NCBI RefSeq assembly: GCF_004217545.1
Contig: NZ_SHKY01000001.1
Span: 7,361,688 to 7,425,687, forward strand
Source of the DNA: Krasilnikovia cinnamomea
Lineage (GTDB): Bacteria > Actinomycetota > Actinomycetes > Mycobacteriales > Micromonosporaceae
Reading direction: 5' to 3'
DNA length: 64,000 bases
Below are positions 43,184 through 50,032 of the stretch, in pieces; position 1 is the stretch's first letter; each line of letters opens with the position of its first letter. The notes under the pieces are model-generated. The model saw nothing but the letters and a program-made list of their open reading frames with translations. It was not told the origin of the DNA and ran no database searches. Position numbers and translations under genes: made by a program.

Positions 43184-44335
43184 ATGCGCCAGAACCTTCG
43201 GCTGGGCCAGATCGCCGGAATCCCCGTCGGCATGCACTGGTCGGTGCTGCTCATCCTGCTCCTGCTCACCCAGGGCGTCGCGGGCGCGCTGCTGCCCGCG
43301 GCCGCCGCCGGGTACGCCGCCGCCGCGTACTGGCTGGTGGCCGTGGCGCTGGCCGGGCTGTTTCTGGCCGCGCTGCTCGGGCACGAACTCGCCCACGCCC
43401 TGACCGCCCGGCACTTCGGCGTACGGGTCAAGGCGATCACCCTGTGGCTGCTCGGCGGGGTGTCCGAACTGGACGGCAACCCCCCGCACCCCCGCGCCGA
43501 CCTGCTGATCGCCCTGGCCGGGCCACTGGCCAGCCTGGCCGCCTCCGGGGTCTTCGCCGGGGCCGCGTGGCTGGCCGCACTCGCCGGGCTCGCACCGCTG
43601 CACGTCGGCCTGGTCTGGCTGGCCGCGGTCAACGCGGTCACGGCGGTGTTCAACCTGCTGCCCGGCGCCCCATTGGACGGCGGGCGGGTGGTCGCGGCGC
43701 TGATCTGGTGGCGGCGCGGTGACCGGACGGCGGCCCGGCGGACGGCGGCGCGCGCCGGCCAGGTGACCGGCGGTCTGGTGGCCGGTGGCGGGTTGGCGGC
43801 GGTGCTCGTGTCGGGCTCGCTGAGCGGGCTGTGGCTGATGCTGCTGGGCTGGTTCCTGGCCACCACGGCCGGTGCCGAGGCCGCCGACGTCCGGCTCACC
43901 ACCGGGCTGGCGGGCATCGACGTGGCGCGGGTGATGACCGCGCCACCGGTCTGCGGCTACGCCGGCCAGTCGGTCGCCGCGTTCGTCGCCACCGTGGCGG
44001 CGGGGCACCCGCACCGGGCGTACCCGGTGGTCGACCTCGACGGGGCGCTGGCCGGTCTGGTCACCCTGCCCCGGCTGGCCGCGGTGCCCGGGCCGGCCCG
44101 GGACACCACCCGGCTGGCGGACGTACGGGTGCCGCTGGCCCGGATCCGGGTGTTCGCGCCGGACACGCCGCTGCTCGGCGCGCTGGGGGTGCTCGGCGAC
44201 CCGTGCCGGCTGGCCGTGGTCGCGGTCGGCGGCCGCCCGTGCGGCGTGCTCAGCCCGGGCGACGTGCGCCGCGCGCTGGACGTGGCCGAACTGGGCGGGA
44301 TGCCGGACCGGGGTCGCGGCGCCGAGATCCTCTAG
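43184..44335 (+). CDS. Site-2 protease family membrane metalloprotease with CBS-type C-terminus (Rv2625c-like)
   Basis: 383 residues with GGGGGAG upstream. Several transmembrane helices carry the zinc motif H67-E-x-x-H71 in LLGHELAHALTARHFGV and the third-ligand motif NLLPGAPLDGGRV. The C-terminal ~140 residues look like a pair of CBS modules (RVMTAPPVCGYAGQS, HRAYPVVDLDGALAGLVTL). This arrangement matches Rv2625c, a DosR-regulated M. tuberculosis protease. It probably cleaves a membrane-bound regulator inside the bilayer; the substrate is unknown. It converges with the next gene, overlapping by 4 bp at the 3' ends. Confidence 0.9.
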   Translation: MRQNLRLGQIAGIPVGMHWSVLLILLLLTQGVAGALLPAAAAGYAAAAYWLVAVALAGLFLAALLGHELAHALTARHFGVRVKAITLWLLGGVSELDGNPPHPRADLLIALAGPLASLAASGVFAGAAWLAALAGLAPLHVGLVWLAAVNAVTAVFNLLPGAPLDGGRVVAALIWWRRGDRTAARRTAARAGQVTGGLVAGGGLAAVLVSGSLSGLWLMLLGWFLATTAGAEAADVRLTTGLAGIDVARVMTAPPVCGYAGQSVAAFVATVAAGHPHRAYPVVDLDGALAGLVTLPRLAAVPGPARDTTRLADVRVPLARIRVFAPDTPLLGALGVLGDPCRLAVVAVGGRPCGVLSPGDVRRALDVAELGGMPDRGRGAEIL

Positions 44336-45645
44336 GGAGTGGCGGTCGCGGGTACGGCGTCCGGGGCGAGATGGTCGGTGAACCACTCCACGGCGGCCCC
44401 CGCGACCACGTCCAGCGCACCGGGCTCCTCGAACAGGTGGCCCGCGCCCGGGACCACGGCCAGCCGGTTCGGACAGTGCAGCCGGCGCCGGGCGTCGCGG
44501 TTGAGTTCCAGCACGACGTGGTCGTCGCCACCCACGATCAGCAGGGTCGGCGCGTGCACCTCGGCCAGCCGGTCCCCGGCCAGGTCCGGCCGTCCACCCC
44601 GGGACACCACCGCGGCGATGTCCGTACCCAGAGTGGCCGCCGCGGCCAGCGCCGCGGCCCCGCCGGTGCTGGCGCCGAAGAACCCCACCGGGGCGGTACC
44701 GGCCTCGGGGCGCCCGCGCAGCCAGGCGACCGCGTCCAGCAACCGCCCGGCCAGCAGGCCGATGTCGAAGACGTTGCTGCGCTGGCTCGCCTCCGGCTCG
44801 GTGAGCAGGTCGAACAGCAGTGTCCCCAGGGCGGCCCCGTGCAGCACCTCGGCGACGTGCCGGTTGCGGGGACTGCCGCGGCCGCTGCCGGAGCCGTGCG
44901 CGAACACCACGATGCCCCGGGCGCCGGCGGGGATGGTCAGGCGGCCGGGCAGCGCGACGCCGCCCGCGTCGACCACCACCTCGGCGTCGTACGCCGGGCG
45001 CGGCCCGGCCCCGCACGACTCCGCCAGCAGCGCGGTGACCTCGGCGTCCGGGGTCTGCGAGAAGTCGTCGTAGAACTGTCCGACCGCGCCGAACAGGGTG
45101 GGGTGCAGCAGGCTCACCACCTCGTCGGCGGCGCCGGCGAGCGACTCGACCGCGTCGGCGGGGGCCACCGGCACCGCCACCATCACGCGCGCGGCCCCGG
45201 CCGCCCGGGCGATGCGGCACGCCGCGCGGGCGGTCGCCCCGGTCGCCACACCGTCGTCCACCACGATCGCGGTACGCCCGGCCAGCGGCACCCGGGGCCG
45301 GTGCCCGCGCAGCGCCCCCACGCGGGCGCGTACCTCGTCGTGGGCCTGGTCCTGGGCCGCGCGCAGCTCGGCCTGGCTCACGCCCAGGGCCCGCACGAGT
45401 CCTACGTTGACGACGCCCTCGCCGTCCTCACCGACCGCGCCGAGGGCCAGTTCCGGCTGGCCCGGCGCGCCGACCTTGCGCACGACGATGACGTCGAGGG
45501 GGGCGCCTAGGCTTCGGGCCACCTCGGCGGCCACCGGCACGCCGCCGCGCGGCAGCCCGAGGACCACGATGTCGTCGCGGCCCCGCAGCGGGCGCAGTTG
45601 CTCGGCGAGCCGCCGACCGGCGTCGATGCGATCACGAAACGACAT
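44332..45645 (-). CDS. Phosphoribosyltransferase-dienelactone hydrolase fusion (Rv0571c/Rv2030c-like)
   Basis: 437 residues from ATG at 45645. Residues ~1-210 form a phosphoribosyltransferase domain with GLPRGGVPVAAEVA and the PRPP loop IVVDDGVATGATA. Residues ~220-437 form an alpha/beta hydrolase with FAHGSGSGRGSPRN, nucleophile elbow GASTGG and a late His in VPGAGHLFEEP. This fusion is found in mycobacterial DosR-regulon members Rv0571c and Rv2030c, whose biochemical function is unknown. A symmetric DosR-like palindrome sits 64 bp upstream. Confidence 0.9.
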   Translation of the reverse strand: MSFRDRIDAGRRLAEQLRPLRGRDDIVVLGLPRGGVPVAAEVARSLGAPLDVIVVRKVGAPGQPELALGAVGEDGEGVVNVGLVRALGVSQAELRAAQDQAHDEVRARVGALRGHRPRVPLAGRTAIVVDDGVATGATARAACRIARAAGAARVMVAVPVAPADAVESLAGAADEVVSLLHPTLFGAVGQFYDDFSQTPDAEVTALLAESCGAGPRPAYDAEVVVDAGGVALPGRLTIPAGARGIVVFAHGSGSGRGSPRNRHVAEVLHGAALGTLLFDLLTEPEASQRSNVFDIGLLAGRLLDAVAWLRGRPEAGTAPVGFFGASTGGAAALAAAATLGTDIAAVVSRGGRPDLAGDRLAEVHAPTLLIVGGDDHVVLELNRDARRRLHCPNRLAVVPGAGHLFEEPGALDVVAGAAVEWFTDHLAPDAVPATATP

Positions 45646-45708
45646 GCGGACCCCCTGCCTGAACAGCCCGGCATGGTCCATCGCATACCCGGCGGGCACG
45701 CGCGAACA

Positions 45709-45722
45709 GGGCCGTACGGCCC
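45709..45722. promoter_or_regulatory. DosR-like palindrome upstream of PRTase-hydrolase
   Basis: GGGCC-gtac-GGCCC is a fully symmetric palindrome with one change per half from the DosR core. It lies 64 bp before the ATG at 45645. Confidence 0.45.
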
Positions 45723-45754
45723 ATTCCGCCTCCCCCGGCCGCACGAGCGTGTCC

Positions 45755-46051
45755 TCAGGCCTCGGTGGGCGGCCAGCGGGTGTCGGGGGGTGGGGCGAGC
45801 GGGTGGCGCACGTCGTCGCGGGCCGCCAGTGAGCCCATGGCCCGCAGATACTGCCGGCGGGTGATCTCCCCGGCACGCAGTTGCGCCACCAGGACACCCT
45901 CCAGGCTTTCGGGCCGCGCCTCGCCGGCCGCGGCCGGCTGCTCGCGCCCGTCCTCGGTGCCCGGCGCGGGCTCCGACCACGGCCAGACGGCGGCCACGCA
46001 CGCCGCCAGCAGGACGGCCGTCATGACGAACAGGAACACCACCGGTATCAC
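45755..46051 (-). CDS. Small membrane protein with SHOCT-like C-terminus
   Basis: 98 residues from GTG at 46051. One N-terminal membrane helix (VVFLFVMTAVLLAACVAAVW), a Glu/Ala linker, then LVAQLRAGEITRRQYLRAMG, which resembles the short SHOCT helix pair (L-x-G-E-I-T/D-x-x-x-Y/F). Function is unknown. It lies upstream of the PRTase-hydrolase gene on the same strand (109 bp) and divergent from a second SHOCT gene at 46325. Confidence 0.65.
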   Translation of the reverse strand: MIPVVFLFVMTAVLLAACVAAVWPWSEPAPGTEDGREQPAAAGEARPESLEGVLVAQLRAGEITRRQYLRAMGSLAARDDVRHPLAPPPDTRWPPTEA

Positions 46052-46198
46052 CCCCTATCCGCCATCATGCTCATCCCGGGGCGGCCGGGCCAGCAAATGT
46101 CCCGGCCGCCCGGGACCGGCCCGGCGGCGGTCCAGTCGGGAGCGTCCCCGGCCACGCGGGACTGCGGCCAGCACACACCCGCGCGGCCCGGTGCAGCA

Positions 46199-46212
46199 GA
46201 GCCGAAGGTCCC
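46199..46212. promoter_or_regulatory. DosR-like half-conserved box between the two SHOCT-type genes
   Basis: GAGCC-gaag-GTCCC, right half perfect, spacer identical to the devR box. It is 113 bp before the plus-strand gene. A second weak palindrome GGGCC-ggtc-GGCCC lies at 46259-46272, 53 bp before the same start. Confidence 0.4.
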
Positions 46213-46324
46213 GTCGGCCGCCGCCGACCGGGGCGCGGTCCGCCGGGCCCGGCGACCGGGGCCGGTCGGCCCGTGCGGCGCCGCCCGGGTGGGGCGATGA
46301 TGGAGCACGGGAAGGGGGTCCGCC

Positions 46325-46579
46325 ATGATGTACTACGGCGGCATGGGCCCTTGGGGCTGGCTGATGATGGTCTTCTCGACGCTGACGTTGCTCGTCCTGT
46401 TCGGGGCGGCGGTCGTGCTGGCGGTGCGCGCCTTCGGCCGCTCCCCGGCGCAGCCGCCGGGCGACGGGTCGACCACCGCGGCCGCCGAGCGCACGCTCGC
46501 CGACCGGCTCGCGGTCGGCGAGATCGACACCGACGAGTACGAGCAGCGCCTACGGGTACTGCACCGCGGCGCGCACTGA
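46325..46579 (+). CDS. SHOCT-domain small membrane protein
   Basis: 84 residues, preceded by GGAAGGGGG. A Met/Gly/Trp-rich start (MMYYGGMGPWGWLMM) runs into a membrane helix, and the C-terminus LADRLAVGEIDTDEYEQRLRVL is a textbook SHOCT motif. SHOCT segments are short helical modules of unknown role, thought to mediate oligomerisation. The neighbours and upstream palindromes suggest it belongs to the dormancy set. Confidence 0.8.
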   Translation: MMYYGGMGPWGWLMMVFSTLTLLVLFGAAVVLAVRAFGRSPAQPPGDGSTTAAAERTLADRLAVGEIDTDEYEQRLRVLHRGAH

Positions 46580-46590
46580 GCGGCCCGGGC

Positions 46591-47250
46591 CTACGCCGCG
46601 ACGAGTTGCGGCCGGTCGGCGTACGCCTCGGCCCGCTCCCGGAGGCCCAGCAGCATCTTGCGCTCCATGATGAGGCTGCCGGGTTCCATGACGAGCCGGT
46701 CGACGAGCCGCCGCGCCCGGGTGCGGTCCGGTGCGGCGATCCGGTTGCGACTGATCAGCCGGGTGCCGCCGCGGTATCCGGTGAGGTGGAAGGTCCACGC
46801 CCACCGGCCGTCGGTCGAGCGGAAGGCCAGCAGCCGGCCGGGTTCGCAGCGTTCCACCCGCATCTGCGGGCCGTCCGGCCCGAGCGGGAGCAGGTCGCCG
46901 ACGGCGAGGTCCTGGAACTGCGGCAGGATCTCCCCGGCGCTGTGCATGTCGAGGCCGAACAGGTTCTCGATCCAGTCGTAGGTGTAGGCGCCGCCGCGCC
47001 CGCTGCCCATCTGCGCCAGCCACGGCCACACCGCCGACGGCGGCGCGCCGATCGTCACCGCGCGGGTGGACACCATGTCCGGCTCGGGCACCAGCTCGTC
47101 GCCGGGCATCGCCTGGGCGGCCTCCTCGGCGGTGGCGCCCCAGGTGAGATACCAGCGGCGGGCGGCCGGACGGTAGGCGGCCACGGCGGCCACCACGGCG
47201 GCACCGAGCAGCGTCCACGCGGCCGCGCGCCGATCCAGGAGTTTCGACAT
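46591..47250 (-). CDS. SRPBCC (START-like) domain protein with N-terminal membrane helix
   Basis: 219 residues from ATG at 47250, after the strong site GGAGGAGG. One hydrophobic helix (WTLLGAAVVAAVAAYRP) precedes an SRPBCC fold: VSTRAVTIGAPPSAVWPWLAQMG is the first strand and helix of a typical polyketide-cyclase/START-like domain, and AWTFHLTGYRGGTRLISRNR the middle strands. It likely binds a lipid or other hydrophobic ligand at the membrane; no catalytic residues can be assigned. Two DosR-like boxes lie upstream (47344 and 47372), so it marks the right edge of the island. Confidence 0.8.
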   Translation of the reverse strand: MSKLLDRRAAAWTLLGAAVVAAVAAYRPAARRWYLTWGATAEEAAQAMPGDELVPEPDMVSTRAVTIGAPPSAVWPWLAQMGSGRGGAYTYDWIENLFGLDMHSAGEILPQFQDLAVGDLLPLGPDGPQMRVERCEPGRLLAFRSTDGRWAWTFHLTGYRGGTRLISRNRIAAPDRTRARRLVDRLVMEPGSLIMERKMLLGLRERAEAYADRPQLVAA

Positions 47251-47343
47251 CTTCTACCTCCTCCGCGTGTCTTCGGACGGGTACGCAACGACCCTCGCCG
47301 ACTTCCGGCCCGCCCGACAGTGCCGGACGGTCCCCCTCCACCG

Positions 47344-47357
47344 GGACCGAAGGTCCC
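47344..47357. promoter_or_regulatory. DosR-like box A upstream of SRPBCC gene
   Basis: GGACC-gaag-GTCCC (with an extra G before it, so a perfect GGGAC/GTCCC pair also exists at 5-bp spacing). It is 94 bp before the ATG at 47250. Confidence 0.5.
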
Positions 47358-47371
47358 GGGGCCGGCCTGCG

Positions 47372-47385
47372 GGGACGTCCGGCCC
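47372..47385. promoter_or_regulatory. DosR-like box B upstream of SRPBCC gene
   Basis: GGGAC-gtcc-GGCCC, left half perfect. Its centre is 28 bp from box A. The rest of the 47251-47611 gap holds only these sites and the chemoreceptor terminator. Confidence 0.55.
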
Positions 47386-47543
47386 TGCAGGGCGGGACCG
47401 GCACCGCGATACCACCGAGCGACCCCCGCCCGGAGATCATGGTGCCGCTGGTCGGCGCGGTCCGGAACTGGAGACGGTACGGGCGGAAGCGCTGCGCGTA
47501 CTGTCCGAGGTGGAGGAGTGCGGCGATCGGCGGCGGAAATGAG

Positions 47544-47580
47544 CCGTGGCCGGTCCGGGTGATGCCCGGACCGGCCACGG
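47544..47580. terminator. Terminator of chemoreceptor gene 1
   Basis: A perfect 16-bp stem, ccgtggccggtccggg (47544-47559) and cccggaccggccacgg (47565-47580), with a 5-nt loop, 3' of the minus-strand gene ending at 47612. Confidence 0.85.
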
Positions 47581-47611
47581 CGGGGTGGGTGGGATGTCTG
47601 CGTGGTGGTGC

Positions 47612-49243
47612 TTACGTCTGGTAGGTGGACACCAGCTGCTGCAGCTCGGTGGCCATCGCGGCCAGGCTGTTCGCGGTCGCCTGGGTCTCCGAGGCACCCG
47701 AGGCCGCCGAGTCCGCCGCCGACGCCACCCCCGAGATGTTGCCCGCGATCTCCCCCGTGCCCGTCGCCGCCTGGGCGACGTTGCGGACCATCTCGCTGGT
47801 CGTGGCGGTCTGCTCCTCCACCGCCGCCGCGATGGTCGTCGCGTATTCGTTGATCTTGTTCGTCACCACCGCGATCTCCCCGATCGCCGCGATGGCCTGC
47901 GCCGTCTCGTCCTGGATCGCGGAGATCCGCGCTCCGATGTCCCCGGTGGCCCGCGCCGTCTCCTGCGCCAGATCCTTCACCTCGGTCGCCACCACCGCGA
48001 AGCCCTTGCCGTGCTCACCGGCCCGCGCCGCCTCGATCGTCGCGTTGAGCGCCAACAGGTTCGTCTGCTCCGCGATCGACGTGATCAACTGGACCACCCC
48101 GGAGATCTGCGCCGACGACTGCCCGAGCTGCGCCACGATCTCGTTGGTCCGCGTCGCCGCCTCGGCGGCATCGGTGGCCACCTTCGCGGCCTCACCGGCG
48201 TTGCCCGCGATCTCACCGATCGACGCGGACATCTCCTCGGCACCCGCGGCCACCGTCTGCACGTTGACCGAGACCTGGTCCGCGGCGGCCGCCACGGTTC
48301 CCGCCTGCGCCGAGGTCTCCTCCGACGCCGCCGACAACTGCGTCGACACCGCCGAGAGCTCCTCCGCCGCGGCGGCGACCTGCGTGGCGCTCTCGGTCAC
48401 CTCGCGCACCATCGCCGCCGTCGAGTCGGTTGAGGCGTCCAGCGCCACCGCGAGCTGAGCCACCTCGTCGCGTCCGGTGAGCCCGGTCCGCTGGGTCAGA
48501 TCGCCGCCCTGGACCCGCGTGAGCACGGCGACGCACCGCGACAGCGGGCCGGTGATCGCGCGGGCGATCAGGAAGCTGGCGGCCCCGGCCAGCAGCACAC
48601 CGAGGGTGAGGAACACGATTACCATGATCCGCGCGCTGTTGTAGGTCGCCCGCGACTCGACGTTGCGGGCCCGCGCGGCGCCGGTCTCGATCTCGATCAG
48701 CTGTTCCAGGCCGGTGTTGAGGTCGTTGAGGACCGGCGCGGCCTCGCTGTCACGCACCCGCGCGAATTCCTCGCGGTCATCCTTCTCGGCGGCGGGGGCG
48801 AGCTTGGTGTCGCGCAGCTGCCGGACCGCGGCTGTGGCCTGCTTGACCTTGGCAACCGCCTTCTCGCGGCCGGTCATGTCCGTCGCGGTGTAGGCGGCGA
48901 ACGACTGGTCGAACGCCGCGTCCTGGGCCTTGCTGCCCTGCAGGAACTTGCTCACCTGGGCCGGGTCGGTGGACACCGCGGCGTTGAGCAGGCTGGCCTG
49001 CATGGACTGGGCCGCGTGTTGCATCTCGGCCAGGTCGGTGATGGGCACCAGCGTCTGGCTGTACATGTAGTCCGACTGGCCCTGCATCGCACTCATGTTG
49101 ATCAGCGCGGCGCCGGCCACCGCGAAGGCTGCCAGAGCCATCGTGGCGACTGCCATCCCGACCTTGGTGCCGACCTTGCGGTCGGTCACCAGCTTCGCCC
49201 ACTGACGGCCCCGGACTCCGCGGACCTTGATCGACGTACTCAT
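47612..49243 (-). CDS. Methyl-accepting chemotaxis protein 1
   Basis: 543 residues from ATG at 49243 with AAGGGGG upstream. Membrane helix 1 (~28-50), a four-helix-bundle sensor (about 50-215; DYMYSQTLVPITDLAEM, FDQSFAAYTATDMTGREKA), membrane helix 2 (IMVIVFLTLGVLLAGAASFL), a HAMP domain with RVQGGDLTQRTGLTGRDEV, and the signalling tip IAEQTNLLALNATIEAARAG. It transmits ligand or energy cues to CheA, which is not in this window. A paralogue lies at 50033-51664, with a MarR gene between. Confidence 0.93.
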   Translation of the reverse strand: MSTSIKVRGVRGRQWAKLVTDRKVGTKVGMAVATMALAAFAVAGAALINMSAMQGQSDYMYSQTLVPITDLAEMQHAAQSMQASLLNAAVSTDPAQVSKFLQGSKAQDAAFDQSFAAYTATDMTGREKAVAKVKQATAAVRQLRDTKLAPAAEKDDREEFARVRDSEAAPVLNDLNTGLEQLIEIETGAARARNVESRATYNSARIMVIVFLTLGVLLAGAASFLIARAITGPLSRCVAVLTRVQGGDLTQRTGLTGRDEVAQLAVALDASTDSTAAMVREVTESATQVAAAAEELSAVSTQLSAASEETSAQAGTVAAAADQVSVNVQTVAAGAEEMSASIGEIAGNAGEAAKVATDAAEAATRTNEIVAQLGQSSAQISGVVQLITSIAEQTNLLALNATIEAARAGEHGKGFAVVATEVKDLAQETARATGDIGARISAIQDETAQAIAAIGEIAVVTNKINEYATTIAAAVEEQTATTSEMVRNVAQAATGTGEIAGNISGVASAADSAASGASETQATANSLAAMATELQQLVSTYQT

Positions 49244-49335
49244 GACACCCCCTTCGCGTCGGATGCCGGCCGGCGGCCGGTGTGGCGAGCCCCACGCTGT
49301 TGACTCCTCCGATCGGTCAGGCGCTCGGGGTGCTG

Positions 49336-49357
49336 AACATTTCAACGCCGAAACGTT
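49336..49357. promoter_or_regulatory. Inverted repeat in chemoreceptor/MarR intergenic region
   Basis: aacatttc-N6-gaaacgtt has 8-bp arms with one mismatch. It sits 41 bp before the MarR start and 93 bp before the divergent chemoreceptor start, the usual place for an operator bound by a MarR dimer. Confidence 0.45.
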
Positions 49358-49398
49358 CGACGAGTTGAGTGCGCCCCCGACCCGCCGATTAATGGGGC

Positions 49399-49881
49399 GT
49401 GTCCACAACAATCAGTGCCTGGCTGCCGGAGGAGCCCCGGGAGCGCGCCGGCTACCTGGCGGGGCTCAGCGGAGCACACCTGCTGGCCCTGGCCGGCTCG
49501 CTGATCACCACCCAGTTGTCGGAGGCGCTACGCCCGTTCGACCTGCAGCTCAGCGACTGGGTGCTGCTGGGCCGCCTGTACGCCCACCCCGGCACGCTGT
49601 CGGCCGGCGAGCTGGCCACCGGCGCGGGTATCCGAGCGTCCACGGTGTCCACCGCCCTGGCGCGGCTCAGCCGGCGTATGCTGGTCGCCCGGCAGCGACC
49701 GGACGACGATCAGCGCACGGTGCACGTCCACCTCACCGAGGCGGGCCGCGTGCTCTACGCGGCCGCCCGGCCCGAGATCAACGCCGCACTGACGACCAGC
49801 TACGGGGTGCTGACCCCGGAGGCCGACGGTGTGCTGCGCACGCTGCTGACCGCCGTCCTGCTCGGCGAGCCACCCCGCTGA
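49399..49881 (+). CDS. MarR-family transcriptional regulator
   Basis: 160 residues from GTG at 49399. The winged helix is clear: LSAGELATGAGIRASTVSTALARLSRRMLV (HTH), then the wing RQRPDDDQRTVHVHLTEAGR with the D-x-R motif of MarR proteins. The leader is nearly absent, with no strong ribosome site, so it may be leaderless. It is divergent from chemoreceptor 1 and convergent with chemoreceptor 2. It may control itself and chemoreceptor 1. Ligand unknown. Confidence 0.88.
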   Translation: MSTTISAWLPEEPRERAGYLAGLSGAHLLALAGSLITTQLSEALRPFDLQLSDWVLLGRLYAHPGTLSAGELATGAGIRASTVSTALARLSRRMLVARQRPDDDQRTVHVHLTEAGRVLYAAARPEINAALTTSYGVLTPEADGVLRTLLTAVLLGEPPR

Positions 49882-50032
49882 CGAGCGCCTTACCCGTCCG
49901 GCCCTGACCGGACCCGGAAGGCCGACGCCGTGCCGCCGCACCCGCGCCGGCCGGCCCGCCCGATCGGGCTACGCCACCGGCCGGCCCGGGTAGGAACGCC
50001 GGACCGGCTGGTGGACTGACGATCCGGGCGGC

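Noticed and set aside
42251..45220. 989-codon minus-strand open frame across the site-2 protease and DevS-like genes
   Set aside because: Arg/Gly-rich with no domain similarity; both plus-strand genes have clear catalytic or ligand motifs.
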